Below, in pieces: positions 8,453 to 17,874 of a stretch of 42,581 nucleotides of DNA; the stretch's first letter is position 1; the number at the start of each line of letters is the position of its first letter. Made by a program: the position numbers and the translations under genes. Source of the stretch: JACRIM01 sp964605185. Lineage in GTDB: Bacteria > Planctomycetota > Phycisphaerae > UBA1845 > UTPLA1. The notes beneath the pieces were generated by a model that was not told the DNA's origin, searched no databases, and saw only the letters and a program-made list of their open reading frames with translations. The stretch is taken from contig CAZSBF010000031.1 in the NCBI GenBank assembly GCA_964605185.1, positions 1 to 42,581 of the forward strand, given 5' to 3'.

Positions 8453-9382
8453 ATGAACACGCGCGATCGTCAACCAAACATTCGAACGACCCGCTACGGC
8501 GGCGCATCGTATGGTCGCGCATTCACACTGATCGAATTGATGGTCGTGCTCACCATCATCATCGTGCTCATCGGCATCTCGGCCTTTGCCTTCCGCAAGG
8601 TGACGGATGGCACCGTGCTCGCCCAGTCACGAAACATGGTCGTGACCTATGCCAAGATCGCCCGCTCTTATGCCATCGCCAATCGCATCGAAACCATGAT
8701 GGTCGTAAACCCGTTCAATGGTCGATTCGAACTGTGGCACATGAATCCGCCCTACTTCGGCGGGCCGTTTGATCCGCTCTCGGGCAGCACCGACGCCCGC
8801 GATGGCTATGCCTTCGCCCCGATCTTTGATTCGTCGGCCCGCCTGCCCCTCGATGCAAACAGCCGACCACTCGCCGCCGTCCACCCGATCGACTTCGCCG
8901 ACCCGCTCGATCCGTTGACGCAGAACGGCCCGACCTATCGCCCCACGAACGACGACGCCGAGGATCGCAACATCGACAACCTCACCTGGGCCGCGTTCTG
9001 CTTCGATGAAAATGGCCGACTCGTCGTGCGTTCGCGCCGAATCGCCACGCGCACTTACACCACGCGTGACGGCATCGCGCGGCTTCCCGTCGATCGGAAC
9101 CGGCTGATCGATGAAACGCCCGATCTCACCGTCCTCGCGCAATACCCACCAAGGCCGCAAGGCGTCGGCCCCGAAGACACTGCCATCACCTCGACCCGCG
9201 GCTTCATCATCAGCGACGCGACGCGGCTACGAATTGTCGCTCCGCAATTCAATCGAATACCGTTCGACCTCGTTACGAATTGGCTCTTCGAGACGCTCCC
9301 CGGCGGACGGACACGGGATTATTCCACGACCGTCGTTCTCAATCGCTTCAGCGGGCAAGAAATGATTGGAGAGGCGCCATGA
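8453..9382 (+). CDS. GspH-like minor pseudopilin
   Basis: A 309-residue protein with a prepilin leader ending GRA|FTLIELMVVLT, so the residue before the cut is Ala23 instead of Gly, with Glu at +5. The hydrophobic helix is followed by RNMVVTYAKIARSYAIANR, the amphipathic continuation typical of H-type pseudopilins. The C-terminal domain is longer than usual H proteins (about 170 residues). It starts 8 bases after the previous stop without a strong Shine-Dalgarno, suggesting translational coupling. Its last four bases overlap the start of the next gene. Assignment to H rather than another minor pseudopilin rests on gene order and is tentative. Confidence 0.8.
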   Translation: MNTRDRQPNIRTTRYGGASYGRAFTLIELMVVLTIIIVLIGISAFAFRKVTDGTVLAQSRNMVVTYAKIARSYAIANRIETMMVVNPFNGRFELWHMNPPYFGGPFDPLSGSTDARDGYAFAPIFDSSARLPLDANSRPLAAVHPIDFADPLDPLTQNGPTYRPTNDDAEDRNIDNLTWAAFCFDENGRLVVRSRRIATRTYTTRDGIARLPVDRNRLIDETPDLTVLAQYPPRPQGVGPEDTAITSTRGFIISDATRLRIVAPQFNRIPFDLVTNWLFETLPGGRTRDYSTTVVLNRFSGQEMIGEAP

Positions 9383-10491
9383 GAACCGATCGTCGCGCAT
9401 TCTCCATGCTCGAAACCAGCATCGCCGTGGCGATCCTCGGCGTCGGCCTCATCATGGTCGCCGCGGTTTTCCCGGTGGCGCTCTCGCAGCATCAGTCCAG
9501 CAGCGAACAAGCCGCCGCATTGGAGTTGGTCAGCAAGGCAGAGGCGATCATCAAGTCACGGATCAATCCAAGCCTGCTCTATATTCCAAGTTACATTCCC
9601 GCTGGCGTCGATTCGCCGTGGTTCATGCTGCCTTCCATGAATCTCTCCGTCAACGCCCTCGATTGGGACGTCATGGAGCAGAATGTCTCGAACCCGGACC
9701 TCACCGCCGGCCCCGTTACGAATCTCTACGCCAATTTCGCAAGCGGATTCGGTGGTATCAACAACCCACCGGCCGGCGTCCAACCAGAAGGCAATATCTT
9801 CGGATTCCTCGACACAACGACTTACCCTGTGGTGCCGTTCGCACCGAGACAGATTTTCCCGTTCGCTCAGGACACTCTCAGCGACCATTCAATCTCGCCG
9901 GACACCGACGAAGTCCTTCAGACCGCGCCCAATCGCCTCGTGTGGTACGGCTTCTATCGTCGGCTTGCCAATGGCGCGTTCCGGTTTGCTGTCGCCGTTT
10001 GCAAGCAGCGACGAGGACAGGTCTTTGCCGAACAATCCATGAGCGCAGTTGATTCTTCGTTGCCTCCCGGCAGGCAACTTCCATATAACGGGCCACAAGG
10101 ATTGCCGCCCATTCGCCGTCTGCCCGTACCTTGGCGCGTCACCGTCGGCTATTTTGGCGGCCATCAATTAACGAACCGCCCGATCAACCCCGTGCTTGGA
10201 AATGGCAGCCGACTGGGTTCGCTCGCGCCAACCGGCTCGAAAATCATGATCCAGGGCGCGTCGTATCCCAACGGCGTGAATTCAATCCCTATGCCCGCTG
10301 GCCGCGTGCTGACGGTCTCGCGCGTCGTGGATGATTACACCATCGAAGTCGTCGAAGACATCAGCGATCTGCCCGGCCTGCAAGTCAACGGCACCGGCAC
10401 GCCGTTTGACATTTGGGTGGTCCCGCCATCGGTCGAAGGCAATCAGGTCAACCGCGAGTCGCCCGTGCTGTTGTGGAGGGTGAACCTGTGA
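9379..10491 (+). CDS. GspI-like minor pseudopilin
   Basis: A 370-residue protein. I chose ATG 9379, which overlaps the preceding stop as ATGA and has GGAG 8-10 bases upstream; the upstream extension to 9280 would bury the leader. The prepilin motif is RRA|FSMLETSIAVAILGVG near the N-terminus, again with Ala before the cut and Glu at +5. The globular part is far larger than in typical GspI (about 120 residues) and contains no motif I recognise. In T2SS, GspI forms the tip complex with J and K, whose homologues follow directly. Confidence 0.8.
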   Translation: MRTDRRAFSMLETSIAVAILGVGLIMVAAVFPVALSQHQSSSEQAAALELVSKAEAIIKSRINPSLLYIPSYIPAGVDSPWFMLPSMNLSVNALDWDVMEQNVSNPDLTAGPVTNLYANFASGFGGINNPPAGVQPEGNIFGFLDTTTYPVVPFAPRQIFPFAQDTLSDHSISPDTDEVLQTAPNRLVWYGFYRRLANGAFRFAVAVCKQRRGQVFAEQSMSAVDSSLPPGRQLPYNGPQGLPPIRRLPVPWRVTVGYFGGHQLTNRPINPVLGNGSRLGSLAPTGSKIMIQGASYPNGVNSIPMPAGRVLTVSRVVDDYTIEVVEDISDLPGLQVNGTGTPFDIWVVPPSVEGNQVNRESPVLLWRVNL

Positions 10492-11993
10492 CCCACCACC
10501 GCACCAATCTCAATCGCGCATTCACGACGGTCGAACTGCTCGTCTCCACCGCCATCATGACGGTCGCTTTGATCGGCGTCGTCAGCATCTTCAACATCAG
10601 CTCCAGCGCCGCCAGCCGCACCAACGCGCACGCCGAGATGCTCGAAGCCTCGGCATCGCTACAGAACGAACTCTCGCACCACCTCTCGCAGATGGCCCCG
10701 GGCCTGTTGATCATTGAGTCGCCGCCGGCCACGACCGTGCGCTCCGACATCCCCGGCGGCCCCGGCGTTCGTCGATTGCGACACGACCGACTCGTCTTTA
10801 TCTCCACGGCGGCGTCCGAGGAGTTCCAATCCAGCATCGATCCCCGTCGCGGCCGGCCCGATGATCCACTCGGCACGACGGACAATCGCCTTCGCCCGGC
10901 CGCCACGTCGCGTGAAGCATTGCTCTACTTCGGCCCCGGTATTCCGGTGACTTTCGAGTCCGACGGTACTCCGATCCCCCGAAACATCGACTTCCTCGGT
11001 GGAACATTCCCCGACGTGACGCTCGCGGCCTCTGAGTGGATGTTCTTGCACCGCCAGATCCTGCTGCTCAACGAGACCAGCACACCCGGCTGGGCCCCAG
11101 CCCCGCCGGATGTCACGGTGTTCACATCGCCCGGTGGAATGCTGGACTATGCACCACTCGATCCCCAATTCCGCGAATCACGCATGGACACGGTGATCAA
11201 CGCACCCACAGGCGAGCGCGCAACGGCATCCACACTAATTGACATGGTACGAACGCGATCCATCATCGGCCGCGATGCCGATCCGACGCCGGCACAGATT
11301 CACGCCCTGTGGCAACCCAATTGGGCGATCCTGCGACCACGACTTGAAATTCCCGCCATGCCGATGAACCCGCCGGACCCACTCCCGCCGGACTACTACA
11401 CCCGCACAGGCAGCAACTTTATCCCGCGCCTCGCGGACTTTCGAATCGAATGGACCGACGGAAAGCGCATCGATCCCTACGGCGCCGACGGCGATGCGAC
11501 GACGCTCAATGACAACGACCACCGCACGCGCTGGTTCGGCCTCGCCCCCGACCCGAACACCGATCCGCCGTTTGCACCCGATCCAACAGACCCCGTCAGC
11601 ATCAATCTGATGCGCTATCGAGCCCGCATGAGGGCCATTGCCGGTCTCGACTCCGCAGGGAAGCCGAACCCGTCAAACCCGAGCACGAACAACCCGGATA
11701 ACACAACAGAGGAGACAGCCGCCTTCGCAAATATCGAATGGTCGCCCTTCGGCATCGACGCCGACCAGGTCGCGCAATACCGCGCGGTCTGGCGCGCGGG
11801 AAATTGGCAGTATCGCCCGAAGGCCCTGCGATTTACGTATCGCCTCTACGACGCCGGCCGGCGCTTGTACCAGACCACCACAACCGACCTGAACGAAAAC
11901 GGCCTCCCCGACCCCGACTTAGCGCCAGTCACAGACAAGCCGTCGGTAATCCAGCATGGAATTGAGTTTTCGATCGTTGTACCGATTCCGTAG
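10488..11993 (+). CDS. GspJ-like minor pseudopilin
   Basis: The start is GTG 10488, overlapping the upstream stop as GTGA and preceded by GGAGGG at 10475-10480; this gives a 501-residue protein. The leader reads NRA|FTTVELLVSTAIM, with Ala before the cut and Glu at +5, followed by a hydrophobic helix and a long amphipathic segment. The body is Pro- and Asp-rich (for example PDPLPPDYY) and much longer than classical GspJ (about 200 residues). Gene order (after I, before K) supports J. A function at the pseudopilus tip is inferred, not shown. Confidence 0.78.
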   Translation: MTHHRTNLNRAFTTVELLVSTAIMTVALIGVVSIFNISSSAASRTNAHAEMLEASASLQNELSHHLSQMAPGLLIIESPPATTVRSDIPGGPGVRRLRHDRLVFISTAASEEFQSSIDPRRGRPDDPLGTTDNRLRPAATSREALLYFGPGIPVTFESDGTPIPRNIDFLGGTFPDVTLAASEWMFLHRQILLLNETSTPGWAPAPPDVTVFTSPGGMLDYAPLDPQFRESRMDTVINAPTGERATASTLIDMVRTRSIIGRDADPTPAQIHALWQPNWAILRPRLEIPAMPMNPPDPLPPDYYTRTGSNFIPRLADFRIEWTDGKRIDPYGADGDATTLNDNDHRTRWFGLAPDPNTDPPFAPDPTDPVSINLMRYRARMRAIAGLDSAGKPNPSNPSTNNPDNTTEETAAFANIEWSPFGIDADQVAQYRAVWRAGNWQYRPKALRFTYRLYDAGRRLYQTTTTDLNENGLPDPDLAPVTDKPSVIQHGIEFSIVVPIP

Positions 11994-12010
11994 GAAGTCG
12001 TGAGCCTCCA

Positions 12011-15000
12011 ATGAACCGCTACTCAAAACCAATGCAGAGCCACAAGACTCAAGACTCAGGACTTCGACGGGGCACCGCCCTCNNNNNNNNNNCCGAAGCG
12101 CTCGTCGCCGCCCGCCGCTCGCGCGATCTCGTCTTCGTCCTCGGCGTCCTCACCCTTCTTGCACTCGTCGGTCTCGTTCTCATCGCCCGAACCCATGGAG
12201 AGTTTCAGCGCGTCACGCTCGACAGCACCGCCTCCAGCGATCGCGGTGTGCTCGATGGAATGGTTCGATCAATTCAAGACACACTCCGACAGGATATCTG
12301 GGGGCAGACGCCGAATCCGCTTTATCCATTGACGCCGCCCACGTCGATTCCAAAGGGCGACTTCCGCGAAGTGAATGAGGCCTTCGACGCGCCCGGCCCT
12401 GATGATCGCTGGCTGGCATCGCTCGCGCCGTTCAACGCGGGCACGTCGCCACCCACCGGTGCGGCCAATTCGTTCCCGCCACCCATCGGCAATCCGATGT
12501 CGCTGGTCAGCGAATACAACGTCCTCGCCTGGCCGAGCGTCTCCTATGTCGGCGTCGATCTGCTCGCGCCGGCCAGCCGGTTGCCCGGCGATACAACCAT
12601 TCCAAACATCGGCACCCGGCCCTTCGTCTGGGCCGCAAACTCGCGCGTGCCGCCGCCTTCGACGCCCGTGTTCTACAATCCAGACACGAACTTGGCGAAC
12701 GTCGCCGTCCTGCAGACTCCGCCTCCAGATCCAGCCTTCACCGGCATGAATCTCATCGCCGGCTCGACCACGAACGTCACCATCGCCCAAGCCCGTGAGA
12801 CATGGCTGAGCCAGTCCCACCAGACGGCCCTTAGTTCGCTTCCCCAGTTCGGCGCGGGCAGCCCGCGCGTGCCGCAATTTCCGTACTTCGACACCAACGC
12901 CGACGGCATCCTCGATCTCTACGACGCCGATGGCGACGGCGTTCCCGACTCGCCGCTGAGCCTGCGCATCCCGATCAACGGCGCCAACCCCAACGCCCCG
13001 CGCGATCTCTACGCCGCCGTGCGCATCGTCGATCACAACGCGATGCTCAACGTCAACACGGCCTCCAGCCTGCGAAAGCCGAGCGGCACTTCGAGTGAAT
13101 TGACCTTCGACGAATCCCGCGCCGGCCTCCAGCGCCGCGGCCAGCGCTCGGCGGAGCTCTTGCTCGATGACGTCGTTCACCATGATGATCGGGATTACGA
13201 GAGCATCGGGATCGACCGCGCCAAGGGACTCGCGCTTGCCCGCTCGGGTGATTTCCCGGACACCTTCGACCGCGACCTCATTCGCACAAAGTTGTTCGGC
13301 GGCAAGCAGAATACGGGGCCAAGCTACTTCCCTTATGGCCTTGCCGACGAAATGGCCCTTCGGCACCGCGGCACGCTGGTGCCCTACGACCGGCGCTTCG
13401 AGTATCAGGCGAGTCAGAATGACTTCACCAACATTGACCGCGCCTTGCGCCTCTCGCTGCAATGGGCGCGGGCGACGCAAGCCGACGGCGGATACGATCC
13501 CGGCCCGGCCCGCTGGACGCGCTTCAACTCCAATTACGGAAGCCTCGACTACGAAGGCGCCGATCTTCCGCCAAACGGATTGGTTCGCGGCTGGCGCACC
13601 ATGCTCACCGAGGACGAGCCTTTCGCCGTCCGCCGCCACATGCTCACGACAGTCAGCAACGACGTCGTGCCGATGCCCGATCTGATCCGAAACATCACCG
13701 AAGTTCCGGGCGAAACACTGCTCGACACACGCATCAAACAGCTCTGGGCCCTTGGCATGGATTGGCCGGTGCTCATTGCGGATAATTCGCCGCTGATCGG
13801 TATCGCCCCACTCTGGTGGACGAACAACTCATTCTCACAGAAGCTCGTCATCCCCGCGGCGCAGATGCCGCCCGAACATTTCCGCGCCCTGCAGATCGAC
13901 CTCAACATGGGCGATCTCGATGCCGCCGCCGCGAAGCAGGCCTTCATTCGCTATGCCGCCGCCGCGATGTACATGGCCTTGGAAAACGCCGGCCAATATC
14001 AGGGCATCCGCATGCCCGGCCCGGCTGACCCGTTTGTCACCGGTTTCGAAGCAAGCAATCGCGAATACACCGCGTGGCAATTCGCCGTGAACCTCGCCGA
14101 CTATCGCGACAATGACAACGAGCCGACTTCATGGGAATGGCCCGTCGGCCTTGCCCCGGCGCACTACGTCTTCGGAGTCGAGAAGCAGCCCTTCTTCACC
14201 GAGGCCTACGCCTATCTTTCGGCCGGTACGACCGGAGGGCCCGGACCGGTCGCCGGCGGTCCGGACAAGTGGTGGTTCGCGGTAGAGCTGTTCGTCCCGC
14301 CATTCTGGAAACTTGACGCAAGCAATCTCTATCTTCGCATCCCGCGTACTGCGGGCGTGCCAACCGTACTCTCTGTTCCCGGGTCGTTCCGCCAGATTTC
14401 CTCGGGGTCGAATCTCACCGTCCTCGATGGGGGAACAAGCGGACGATACTACGTATTCTGCGGCGCCACGGCGAATGCACCGCTCTGGGCCAAAGGCAAT
14501 CCCGCGTCATATCCGCTCGGTTCAGGATACAACGATTTCTATCAGATCGTCCCCGCACCCGGCGTCACCGATCTTGTGCTGCCCACCGACGGCACCGGCC
14601 GCGTCGAATTGCTCTATTCCAGTGCGACGGTTCCGCAGCACGTGATCGACGTGATCGGCCCACAACAATCCGGAGATCGTCTCGACGAGAATCCATCAAG
14701 CGGCGCCGGTTTTTCAAATGGAATGAACCTGTGGGCCTTCCGTCCTGCGGGTGCAATGGTGGGCGATAAGTTTGAATACAACATGAGCCGCTGCACCATC
14801 GGCTGGCGATTTACGACGGCCTGGCAGCACTTTGAATACGGCCTTGAGATCATCCCCGGCCCCGGCCCTGTTGCCGGCCGCCCCGTTCCCAAAACGCTTG
14901 GCCGCGCCAACGAAGCATTCCCGGCCAACCCATCGTTCAACCGAACCTATCATCTTTATCTGAACATCCCCGAATCCATCTGGCCCGGACGGGCACTCGT

Positions 15001-16435
15001 CGATATCTCCGGCGCGCCCACATTGCAACTTGACCCGGCAGCCGATCCAGTCACGGGATTCAACCCAGCTAGTCCGGGACAGTTGTACACGCCCTATCCG
15101 GCGTTCGACTCACCGGCCGACCTGAGCAAGCTTTATATGATCGGCCCCCTTACGAATCTCGCAGTCGCTCCGCCGACCTTTGTTCAGATCTACGCCGCCG
15201 GCGCTGCTGCGGCCACCGACGTTCCGACGACCGTCGCGCTCGCTTCGATGATCCAATATGGGGATTCCGTTTCACCCACGACGCCGAGTCCCGCCGATCA
15301 ACCGGCGGCGTCCGATCTATCCGCCCGCATCGCCACCGGCCGCGTGAATTTCGCGCCGGTCGATCCCGCACAACCCGGCAAGGCTCAGCCCGCATGGGTC
15401 GGTCGACTCTTCAACTTCTTCACGACGCAAAGCCCGCTCTTCGACGGCGTCGACAACGATGGCAATGGCGCAATCGACCTCGGCGTCGGTGGCACAACCG
15501 CGCCGATTGATCCGCTCGAAGCATGGGCCGTCGCCAATCGCACTGCCGGCCGCCTGAACATCAACACCGCGCCGGCCCACGTGCTGCGAAGCGTGCCCTA
15601 CATGAGCCTGCTGCCGACCAGCCCCGAGTTCCTGTTCCACAACGTAATGGGCGGCGGCATCAATCCGGTGCCGAGTAATTACAATCCGTATTCGACGTAT
15701 TTCAGTCAGCCCGCGCCAACCCCCTTCTGGGATTTTGCGTCGGCGATTGTTTCCCGCCGTGAAAATCGAAGCGTCCCGCTGCGGATGTTTGATCCGACCT
15801 ACGCACCCAACCTCGCCAACGGCGAAACGAACATGCGCACGGTCGGCATCGCAGGCACCCAGGCAATTGTCGGCCCCTTACCCGCCGCGGGCCCGCCCTA
15901 CCTGAAGGGCGCGTTCAAGGCCGTGACAGACCTGCAGCGTCTCTTCGACCGCAAGGATCTGTCCGCCACGAACGACCCGTGTGTCTTCAACATCAACCGC
16001 TTTGTGTCCGACCCGACCCTGCGCCTACCGCAGCATCGCTACGACACAGCCGAACCGACCTTGGGACCGACCAATCCGCTCTCGCCGGACTTCCGTTTCC
16101 GCCGAAACAGTGCAACCTCCGGCTACGTCGATTACGCGTCGGTTCTCGCCGCGAATCTTCCGACCACCGCCGCCGAGTCGGGTGGTCTCCGCGCCCGCGA
16201 CGCCCTGCTCTCGCGCTGGGCGAGTAACCTGACCGTCCGCTCCGATGTCTTCACGGCCTACATCGCCCTGATCGATGAGAACGGCAACTACGTCCGCCGC
16301 AGCCAAGTCACCTTTGACCGCACCGGCTGCTTCAAGGAAATCCCTGCTGTGAACTCGGCCAACGCCCCCCGAACGGTTATCCAGCCCGAAATCCTGATCC
16401 GATCGGACACGAACTATTCGGACGACACGAAGTGA
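12011..16435 (+). CDS. Giant GspK-like pseudopilus tip protein, interrupted by an assembly gap
   Basis: About 1474 codons across a 10-N gap; classical GspK has about 300-330 residues. Before the gap the N-terminus reads LRRGTAL, a K-type prepilin leader. After it comes a hydrophobic helix (LVFVLGVLTLLALVGLVLI) that normally would follow the leader directly. Two GspK-type helix-hairpin-helix segments are visible: LNVNTASSLRKPSG at about residue 345 and LNINTAPAHVLRSVP at about 1181, with nearly 840 residues between them. Acidic calcium-type loops occur at about 293 (DTNADGILDLYDADGDG) and 1144 (DGVDNDGNGAIDLG); known GspK binds calcium. Codons on both sides are in the same frame only if the gap length is right. 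Function as the tip of the pseudopilus is inferred from family and position. Confidence 0.82.
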   Translation: MNRYSKPMQSHKTQDSGLRRGTALXXXXEALVAARRSRDLVFVLGVLTLLALVGLVLIARTHGEFQRVTLDSTASSDRGVLDGMVRSIQDTLRQDIWGQTPNPLYPLTPPTSIPKGDFREVNEAFDAPGPDDRWLASLAPFNAGTSPPTGAANSFPPPIGNPMSLVSEYNVLAWPSVSYVGVDLLAPASRLPGDTTIPNIGTRPFVWAANSRVPPPSTPVFYNPDTNLANVAVLQTPPPDPAFTGMNLIAGSTTNVTIAQARETWLSQSHQTALSSLPQFGAGSPRVPQFPYFDTNADGILDLYDADGDGVPDSPLSLRIPINGANPNAPRDLYAAVRIVDHNAMLNVNTASSLRKPSGTSSELTFDESRAGLQRRGQRSAELLLDDVVHHDDRDYESIGIDRAKGLALARSGDFPDTFDRDLIRTKLFGGKQNTGPSYFPYGLADEMALRHRGTLVPYDRRFEYQASQNDFTNIDRALRLSLQWARATQADGGYDPGPARWTRFNSNYGSLDYEGADLPPNGLVRGWRTMLTEDEPFAVRRHMLTTVSNDVVPMPDLIRNITEVPGETLLDTRIKQLWALGMDWPVLIADNSPLIGIAPLWWTNNSFSQKLVIPAAQMPPEHFRALQIDLNMGDLDAAAAKQAFIRYAAAAMYMALENAGQYQGIRMPGPADPFVTGFEASNREYTAWQFAVNLADYRDNDNEPTSWEWPVGLAPAHYVFGVEKQPFFTEAYAYLSAGTTGGPGPVAGGPDKWWFAVELFVPPFWKLDASNLYLRIPRTAGVPTVLSVPGSFRQISSGSNLTVLDGGTSGRYYVFCGATANAPLWAKGNPASYPLGSGYNDFYQIVPAPGVTDLVLPTDGTGRVELLYSSATVPQHVIDVIGPQQSGDRLDENPSSGAGFSNGMNLWAFRPAGAMVGDKFEYNMSRCTIGWRFTTAWQHFEYGLEIIPGPGPVAGRPVPKTLGRANEAFPANPSFNRTYHLYLNIPESIWPGRALVDISGAPTLQLDPAADPVTGFNPASPGQLYTPYPAFDSPADLSKLYMIGPLTNLAVAPPTFVQIYAAGAAAATDVPTTVALASMIQYGDSVSPTTPSPADQPAASDLSARIATGRVNFAPVDPAQPGKAQPAWVGRLFNFFTTQSPLFDGVDNDGNGAIDLGVGGTTAPIDPLEAWAVANRTAGRLNINTAPAHVLRSVPYMSLLPTSPEFLFHNVMGGGINPVPSNYNPYSTYFSQPAPTPFWDFASAIVSRRENRSVPLRMFDPTYAPNLANGETNMRTVGIAGTQAIVGPLPAAGPPYLKGAFKAVTDLQRLFDRKDLSATNDPCVFNINRFVSDPTLRLPQHRYDTAEPTLGPTNPLSPDFRFRRNSATSGYVDYASVLAANLPTTAAESGGLRARDALLSRWASNLTVRSDVFTAYIALIDENGNYVRRSQVTFDRTGCFKEIPAVNSANAPRTVIQPEILIRSDTNYSDDTK
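12083..12092. other. Assembly gap of 10 N inside the GspK-like gene
   Basis: Ten unspecified bases fall between the prepilin leader and the transmembrane helix. The true length is unknown, so the reading frame and N-terminus across this point cannot be trusted. A short direct repeat (AAGACTC at 12044-12050 and 12051-12057) lies just before it. Confidence 0.98.
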
Positions 16436-16549
16436 GAATGCTAGAGTCTCAGGCCCGTATTGGGCTTAACGCTCGGCCCGCCTCAATAGATGTGCCCTAG
16501 GGCACCCGGACACCTAGTCCTGTATTACAATGGAATTAGGAATCATAAC

Positions 16550-16579
16550 TTTACTCCGCCCCCCTCTGCCGCGTATAAT
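16550..16579 (+). promoter_or_regulatory. Promoter of the second GspG-like pseudopilin gene
   Basis: TTTACT (16550-16555), an 18-base spacer and a perfect TATAAT (16574-16579), placing the mRNA start about 50 bases before the ATG. It suggests separate, stronger expression of this subunit compared with the upstream pseudopilin cluster. Confidence 0.65.
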
Positions 16580-16636
16580 TTCTGGGCACTCGGGGGCACA
16601 CGCCGCGTTCTTTTTACCTGCGGAGGACATGCAATT

Positions 16637-17656
16637 ATGAATCGCACCAGCCGACGTAAGGCCTTTACCCTCATTGAGTTACTGACGGTCATGGCCATCA
16701 TCACCCTGCTCATTGGCATCCTCACCCCGGCCCTCGGCGCCGCCCGCGACAAGGCCCGCACCACTGCCGTCCGGGCCCAGATCAACGCCATGGAAGTTGG
16801 CCTTGAGAGCTTCCAGGGCGATGAAGGGAAGTACCCGGCCTCGAACCCGGTCTTCTATGCCAACGACATCAATAATGTCGGTGGAAACCTCGATACAGAG
16901 CTTCAGAACTGGGAAATCGGAACGCTTGCCTCACCGCTTCAGGGTGCTCACCTCTTGGTGGATGCCCTCGTCGGCCGCGATTTCCTTGGCTATGACCCCA
17001 AGCCCACGGTCGTCGGTACCTACGACCGATGGACGCCAACCAATGCCCGGCGGTCGCCCTACATCCCGGTGGATGGCGTGGATGTAACCTCGACGGACAA
17101 GCCGCCGGAGGATGCGTTCGGACGACTTGTGGCTGCGAACATCAATGGCCAAAACTTGGATCCGCAGCCCAGCATTCAAGGCAGCGGTGCGACGACTCTT
17201 CTTTGCCGTGTATTCCGCGACAAGTTCGGTTGGCCGCTCATCTATTACCGCGCCAACCCGTCCGCTACGTCCACAACGCCGATCATCACCGCCAGCAACG
17301 GACTTCCCGTGCCCAATGCGAACTACGGCAACGGTTTCTACGACGGCCAGGACAACGGCGGATTCACCAGCTACGTAAATTCGCCGCACAAGATTGCCGA
17401 TGCGGTAACTGATTTCCCGGTCGTCGCGGTCGGAAGCAACTACGGTACAGTGCTGACGAACAAGTTTGCCGAGTTCATCCGCTCGATCCGGGCCTCGTCC
17501 TATGACACGACGGTCGCCCCGCCAGCCCCGTCGCCCATTCTGAACCCACGACCGGTCAAGGCCGACCGATTTATCATCCTCTCGCCCGGCAAGGACGGCC
17601 TCTATGGCAACCTCGATGACGTTGCCAACTTCTCGGTGCTCTCGACTGAGCGATAA
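16637..17656 (+). CDS. GspG-like pseudopilin with own promoter and terminator
   Basis: A 339-residue protein. ATG 16637 is chosen because GGAGGA lies at 16622-16627 and the prepilin leader then has normal length: SRRKA|FTLIELLTVMAIITLL, cleavage after Ala9, Glu at +5. After the helix comes a long amphipathic stretch (ARDKARTTAVRAQINAMEVG). DKFGWPLIYYRAN at about 195-207 occupies the position of the G-type DPWGxPY motif. The end (IILSPGKDGLYGNLDDV) resembles the calcium-binding C-terminal loop of G-type pseudopilins (SxGxDG). Promoter and terminator isolate it as its own unit, which fits a major, highly expressed pseudopilin. Confidence 0.87.
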   Translation: MNRTSRRKAFTLIELLTVMAIITLLIGILTPALGAARDKARTTAVRAQINAMEVGLESFQGDEGKYPASNPVFYANDINNVGGNLDTELQNWEIGTLASPLQGAHLLVDALVGRDFLGYDPKPTVVGTYDRWTPTNARRSPYIPVDGVDVTSTDKPPEDAFGRLVAANINGQNLDPQPSIQGSGATTLLCRVFRDKFGWPLIYYRANPSATSTTPIITASNGLPVPNANYGNGFYDGQDNGGFTSYVNSPHKIADAVTDFPVVAVGSNYGTVLTNKFAEFIRSIRASSYDTTVAPPAPSPILNPRPVKADRFIILSPGKDGLYGNLDDVANFSVLSTER

Positions 17657-17688
17657 TCGCTCCGAACGAGAGTTCAATCAAGATCACA

Positions 17689-17724
17689 AACGGCACGGAC
17701 CTCGCGTCCGTGCCGTTTTCTTTT
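17689..17724 (+). terminator. Rho-independent terminator of the pseudopilin unit
   Basis: A perfect 12-bp stem (17689-17700 with 17706-17717) with a 5-base loop and a T-rich tail. Confidence 0.9.
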
Positions 17725-17740
17725 CATCTATCACCTGCGT

Positions 17741-17791
17741 AAACAAAACAGCCGCGATCAAACCGGCGTGTCCGGCCTTGATCGCGGCTGT
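17741..17791 (-). terminator. Rho-independent terminator of the sigma/anti-sigma/PDZ unit
   Basis: On the minus strand a 14-bp stem (17791-17778 with 17761-17748) containing a small inner CCGG/CCGG pairing is followed by TTTTGTTT. It lies about 85 bases after the PDZ gene, back to back with the plus-strand terminator. Confidence 0.8.
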
Positions 17792-17874
17792 CGCGCCACG
17801 CTGCTCAGGTGCGTGGCGGTCGCCGCGGCGTGTTGCGAGCACGGAGTCCGCGGCGCACGTGGAGTGGGAGCAAG

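Noticed and set aside
12269..13639. Open frame of 456 codons antisense to the GspK-like gene
   Set aside because: Composition (Ala/Gly/Val/Arg/Glu-rich without hydrophobic core pattern) is that of a shadow frame, and the sense frame continues with K-type motifs.
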